Origin: Clostridiales bacterium
GTDB lineage: Bacteria; Bacillota; Clostridia; Oscillospirales; Acutalibacteraceae
NCBI GenBank assembly: GCA_022791355.1
Contig: JAAVYX010000164.1
Location: forward strand, 1 to 7,323
DNA: 7,323 bases
Reading direction: 5' to 3'
Below are positions 5,587-7,323 of the stretch, piece after piece; the first letter of the stretch is position 1; each line of letters begins with the position of its first letter. The notes beneath the pieces are model-generated. The model was not told the DNA's origin. It did no database searches and saw nothing but the letters and a program-made list of their open reading frames with translations. The translations under genes and the position numbers were made by a program.

Positions 5587-5628
5587 GACAGCGATGGGAG
5601 AAGGTTTCCAGTAAACGGCGAGCGGAGG

Positions 5629-6999
5629 CTAGCCGATGATCATGGTGACCAGGCGTGCGATGAAGAGGATACCGGCCACGATCATAACCGGATGGATATC
5701 CTTGATCTTGCCCCGGACCAGCTTGAGGATGATCCAGGTCAGCATACCGAACATAATGCCGTTGGCGATAGAGTAGGTGAAGGGCATCATAATGATGGCT
5801 ACGAAGCCGCCCAGTACGTCGGCCATGTCCCCCTCGAACTTCATCTTAAGCACCGAAGCCATCATCAGCAGGCCGACAATGACCAGCGCGGGCGCGGTGG
5901 CGAAGCCGGGAATGGCCAGGAAGATGGGGGAGAGGAAGAGGGCCACGATAAAGAGGGCCGCGGTGGTCAGGGCCGTCAGGCCGGTGCGGCCGCCCTGGGC
6001 CACGCCGGCCGAGGATTCCACATAGCTGGTGACGGTAGAGGTGCCTAGGATGGAACCGGCTACCGTACCGACGGCGTCGGCCATCAGGGCCCGGCCCGCC
6101 CGGGGGAGCTTGCCCTCCTTGTCCAGCATGCCGCCCTTGCTGGCCACGCCCACCAAGGTGCCGACCGTGTCAAACAGGTCCACAAAGAGGAAGGAGAAAA
6201 CGATGACCGCGAAGTTGAAGAAGTTCTTGGCCACATAGGAGAAGTCGAACTTGAAGAAGGTGTCCCCCATGGAGGGAGGCAGGAAGGAATCGGCCGTGAA
6301 GGCGGGAATCAGGGAGTAGGCCTCGGCGGCGGGGTCCACCTGATACCAGCCGACGAGCTCTGCGCCGATTCCCAGCACCCAGGTGATGAGGATGCCCCAA
6401 AGAATCGCGCCCTTGACCTTGTAATACATCATGGCGCCGATAATCAGGATACCCACAAAGGCCAGCACGAACTGGGGCGTTTTGACGCTACCCAGGGCCA
6501 CTAGGGTGGAAGGGTCTCCCACCACAATGCCGGCGCCCTTGAGGCCGACAATGGCGATAAACAGACCGATGCCGGCCGTAATACCGTATTTTAAGTTTTC
6601 CGGAATGGTGTTCACAAGGGTTTCACGGAAGCGGAAGAGGGAGAGAAGAATGAAGATGAGCCCTTCCACCAGAACGGCGGTTAAAGCGATCTTCCAGGGG
6701 TCGGTTACGCCCTGGCTGGCCAGTTCGCCGCAGACCGTAAAGGCAAAGTAGGCGTTGAGGCCCATACCGGAGGCCAGCGCGATAGGATAGTTGGCCAGCA
6801 GTCCCATAACGACCGTGGCGACGACGGCCGACAGGGCGGTAGCCGTGAAGACGGCGCCCTGGTTCATACCGGCGGCGGCCAGCATACTTGGGTTCACGGC
6901 CAGAATGTAGGCCATGGTCAGGAAGGTGGTGATACCGGCCATGATCTCGGTTTTGACGTTGGTACCGTTCTCCTTCAGCTTGAAGAGTTTGTCGAGCAT
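5629..6999 (-). CDS. NCS2-type purine permease, AzgA/PbuG group (guanine/hypoxanthine/adenine:proton symporter)
   Basis: 456 residues, a normal length for the COG2252 group. A multi-pass inner membrane protein with about 12-14 hydrophobic segments throughout. Diagnostic stretches are TEIMAGITTFLTMAYILAVN (17-36), ASGMGLNAYFAFTV (76-89), DLFDTVGTLVGVA (274-286) and TSYVESSAGVAQGGRTGLT (324-342). In characterised AzgA proteins an Asn of the LNAYF motif and acidic residues in the DLFDT and YVESSAG segments form the substrate site; N82, D274/D277 and E328 are the likely equivalents (inference). It imports purine bases for salvage. The exact base cannot be read from sequence. The start is supported by AGGAGG upstream and by the conserved N-terminus. 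The gene stands alone. Its stop is only 42 bases from the insertion sequence and no terminator lies between, so transcription probably runs into the element. Confidence 0.95.
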   Translation of the reverse strand: MLDKLFKLKENGTNVKTEIMAGITTFLTMAYILAVNPSMLAAAGMNQGAVFTATALSAVVATVVMGLLANYPIALASGMGLNAYFAFTVCGELASQGVTDPWKIALTAVLVEGLIFILLSLFRFRETLVNTIPENLKYGITAGIGLFIAIVGLKGAGIVVGDPSTLVALGSVKTPQFVLAFVGILIIGAMMYYKVKGAILWGILITWVLGIGAELVGWYQVDPAAEAYSLIPAFTADSFLPPSMGDTFFKFDFSYVAKNFFNFAVIVFSFLFVDLFDTVGTLVGVASKGGMLDKEGKLPRAGRALMADAVGTVAGSILGTSTVTSYVESSAGVAQGGRTGLTALTTAALFIVALFLSPIFLAIPGFATAPALVIVGLLMMASVLKMKFEGDMADVLGGFVAIIMMPFTYSIANGIMFGMLTWIILKLVRGKIKDIHPVMIVAGILFIARLVTMIIG

Positions 7000-7010
7000 T
7001 TCCTTTTCAA

Positions 7011-7016
7011 CCTCCT
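7011..7016 (-). promoter_or_regulatory. Ribosome binding site of the permease gene
   Basis: AGGAGG on the minus strand lies 11 bases before the ATG at 6999, slightly far. A closer AAGGAA lies directly before the start, and either could pair. Confidence 0.6.
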
Positions 7017-7028
7017 AAAAACATTTTG

Positions 7029-7052
7029 CCGGCCGTTTGTTTTGACGGCCGG
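7029..7052 (-). promoter_or_regulatory. Leader hairpin of the permease mRNA
   Basis: A perfect eight-base-pair stem, CCGGCCGT/ACGGCCGG, with an eight-base loop sits in the approximately 60-base leader between promoter and ribosome binding site. On the minus strand it is followed by caaaatgttttt, so it could stall or terminate polymerase, or protect the 5' end of the mRNA. No purine riboswitch is recognisable. Confidence 0.6.
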
Positions 7053-7065
7053 AGGGAACACCTAC

Positions 7066-7094
7066 AGTATAAGAGGTCGGGGATTGTTTTTCAA
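7066..7094 (-). promoter_or_regulatory. Sigma-A promoter of the permease gene
   Basis: TTGAAA (7094-7089) is separated by exactly 17 bases from TATACT (7071-7066) on the minus strand. Transcription is predicted to start near 7059, giving a leader of about 60 bases. Confidence 0.75.
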
Positions 7095-7136
7095 TCAATT
7101 GTTAACGAAATATGAATGATTTGTGGGGTTTGCTGA

Positions 7137-7154
7137 ATTTTTCGTACGAAAAAT
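7137..7154. promoter_or_regulatory. 18-bp perfect palindrome, possible operator
   Basis: ATTTTTCGTACGAAAAAT reads the same on both strands. GCT to the left and AGC to the right can extend the symmetry after a two-base offset. It lies about 80-90 bases upstream of the predicted permease transcription start, where an activator or repressor dimer could bind. It does not match the PurR box that I know from Bacillus. The regulator is unknown. Confidence 0.45.
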
Positions 7155-7279
7155 AGCAAAAGCGATGGGTAAATTTTGGGGATTCGCTTTATATTTTCTT
7201 TTCTTTTTTCTTAGTAAGATAGAGGTTTCGCGGCAGATATCCTTTTCGGAATACTCCATTACTTGATCTAGTAGCGCGA

Positions 7280-7311
7280 CCCATTCTTTTTTAAAGCGAA
7301 AAAAGAATGGG
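7280..7311. repeat. Perfect 13-bp-stem hairpin
   Basis: CCCATTCTTTTTT (7280-7292) and AAAAAAGAATGGG (7299-7311) pair perfectly around the six-base loop AAAGCG. There is no T tract beyond the stem on the plus strand, so it is not a standard terminator on that strand. It may relate to a gene beyond the right edge. Confidence 0.55.
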
Positions 7312-7323
7312 GAGAAAAACGCT

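Noticed and set aside
5155..6048. Plus-strand open frame of 297 codons spanning the insertion-sequence end
   Set aside because: It is antisense to orfA and the permease, crosses the element boundary, and has a low-complexity product.

Overview
The window reads as chromosomal DNA from a moderately GC-rich, Gram-positive anaerobe of the Clostridia, most likely in or near the Oscillospiraceae. This is an inference. It rests on strong AGGAGG-type ribosome binding sites, a signal-peptide D-Ala-D-Ala carboxypeptidase with a C-terminal membrane anchor, a PbuG/AzgA-type purine permease, and large intergenic spaces filled with GC-rich, hairpin-forming repeats. No RNA gene, CRISPR array or phage module was seen.

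Layout, left to right. (1) Positions 1-1031, minus strand: a calcineurin-like metallophosphoesterase whose C-terminus runs off the left edge in an Ala/Gly-rich tail encoded by 24-bp tandem repeats. (2) Positions 1044-2045: no gene, but two tandem copies (A and B) of a mosaic intergenic repeat family. Copy B carries nine tandem 11-bp units that each contain CTAG. (3) Positions 2082-3569, plus strand: promoter, ribosome binding site and a complete S11-family D-alanyl-D-alanine carboxypeptidase with an Arg-rich cytoplasmic tail. (4) Positions 3570-4277: no gene; a third copy (C) of the repeat family in the same orientation as A and B, with six 11-bp CTAG units, then a hairpin-rich stretch. (5) Positions 4278-5586: an apparently intact IS3-family insertion sequence (minus strand) with 13-bp perfect terminal inverted repeats and orfA/orfB joined by a GTGA overlap. 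A leader hairpin acts as an intrinsic terminator on the plus strand and can mask the orfA ribosome binding site in read-through RNA. (6) Positions 5629-7094, minus strand: an AzgA/PbuG-type NCS2 purine permease with a good sigma-A-like promoter and a leader hairpin. (7) Positions 7095-7323: AT-rich, with an 18-bp perfect palindrome and a 13-bp-stem hairpin.

The genes do not form one pathway. The carboxypeptidase trims peptidoglycan stem peptides outside the membrane, the permease salvages purine bases, and the phosphoesterase is of unknown substrate. The main interest lies in the non-coding structure: the three-copy repeat family bracketing the carboxypeptidase gene, its CTAG arrays, and the self-protecting leader of the insertion sequence. 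I did not find a convincing new multi-gene system.
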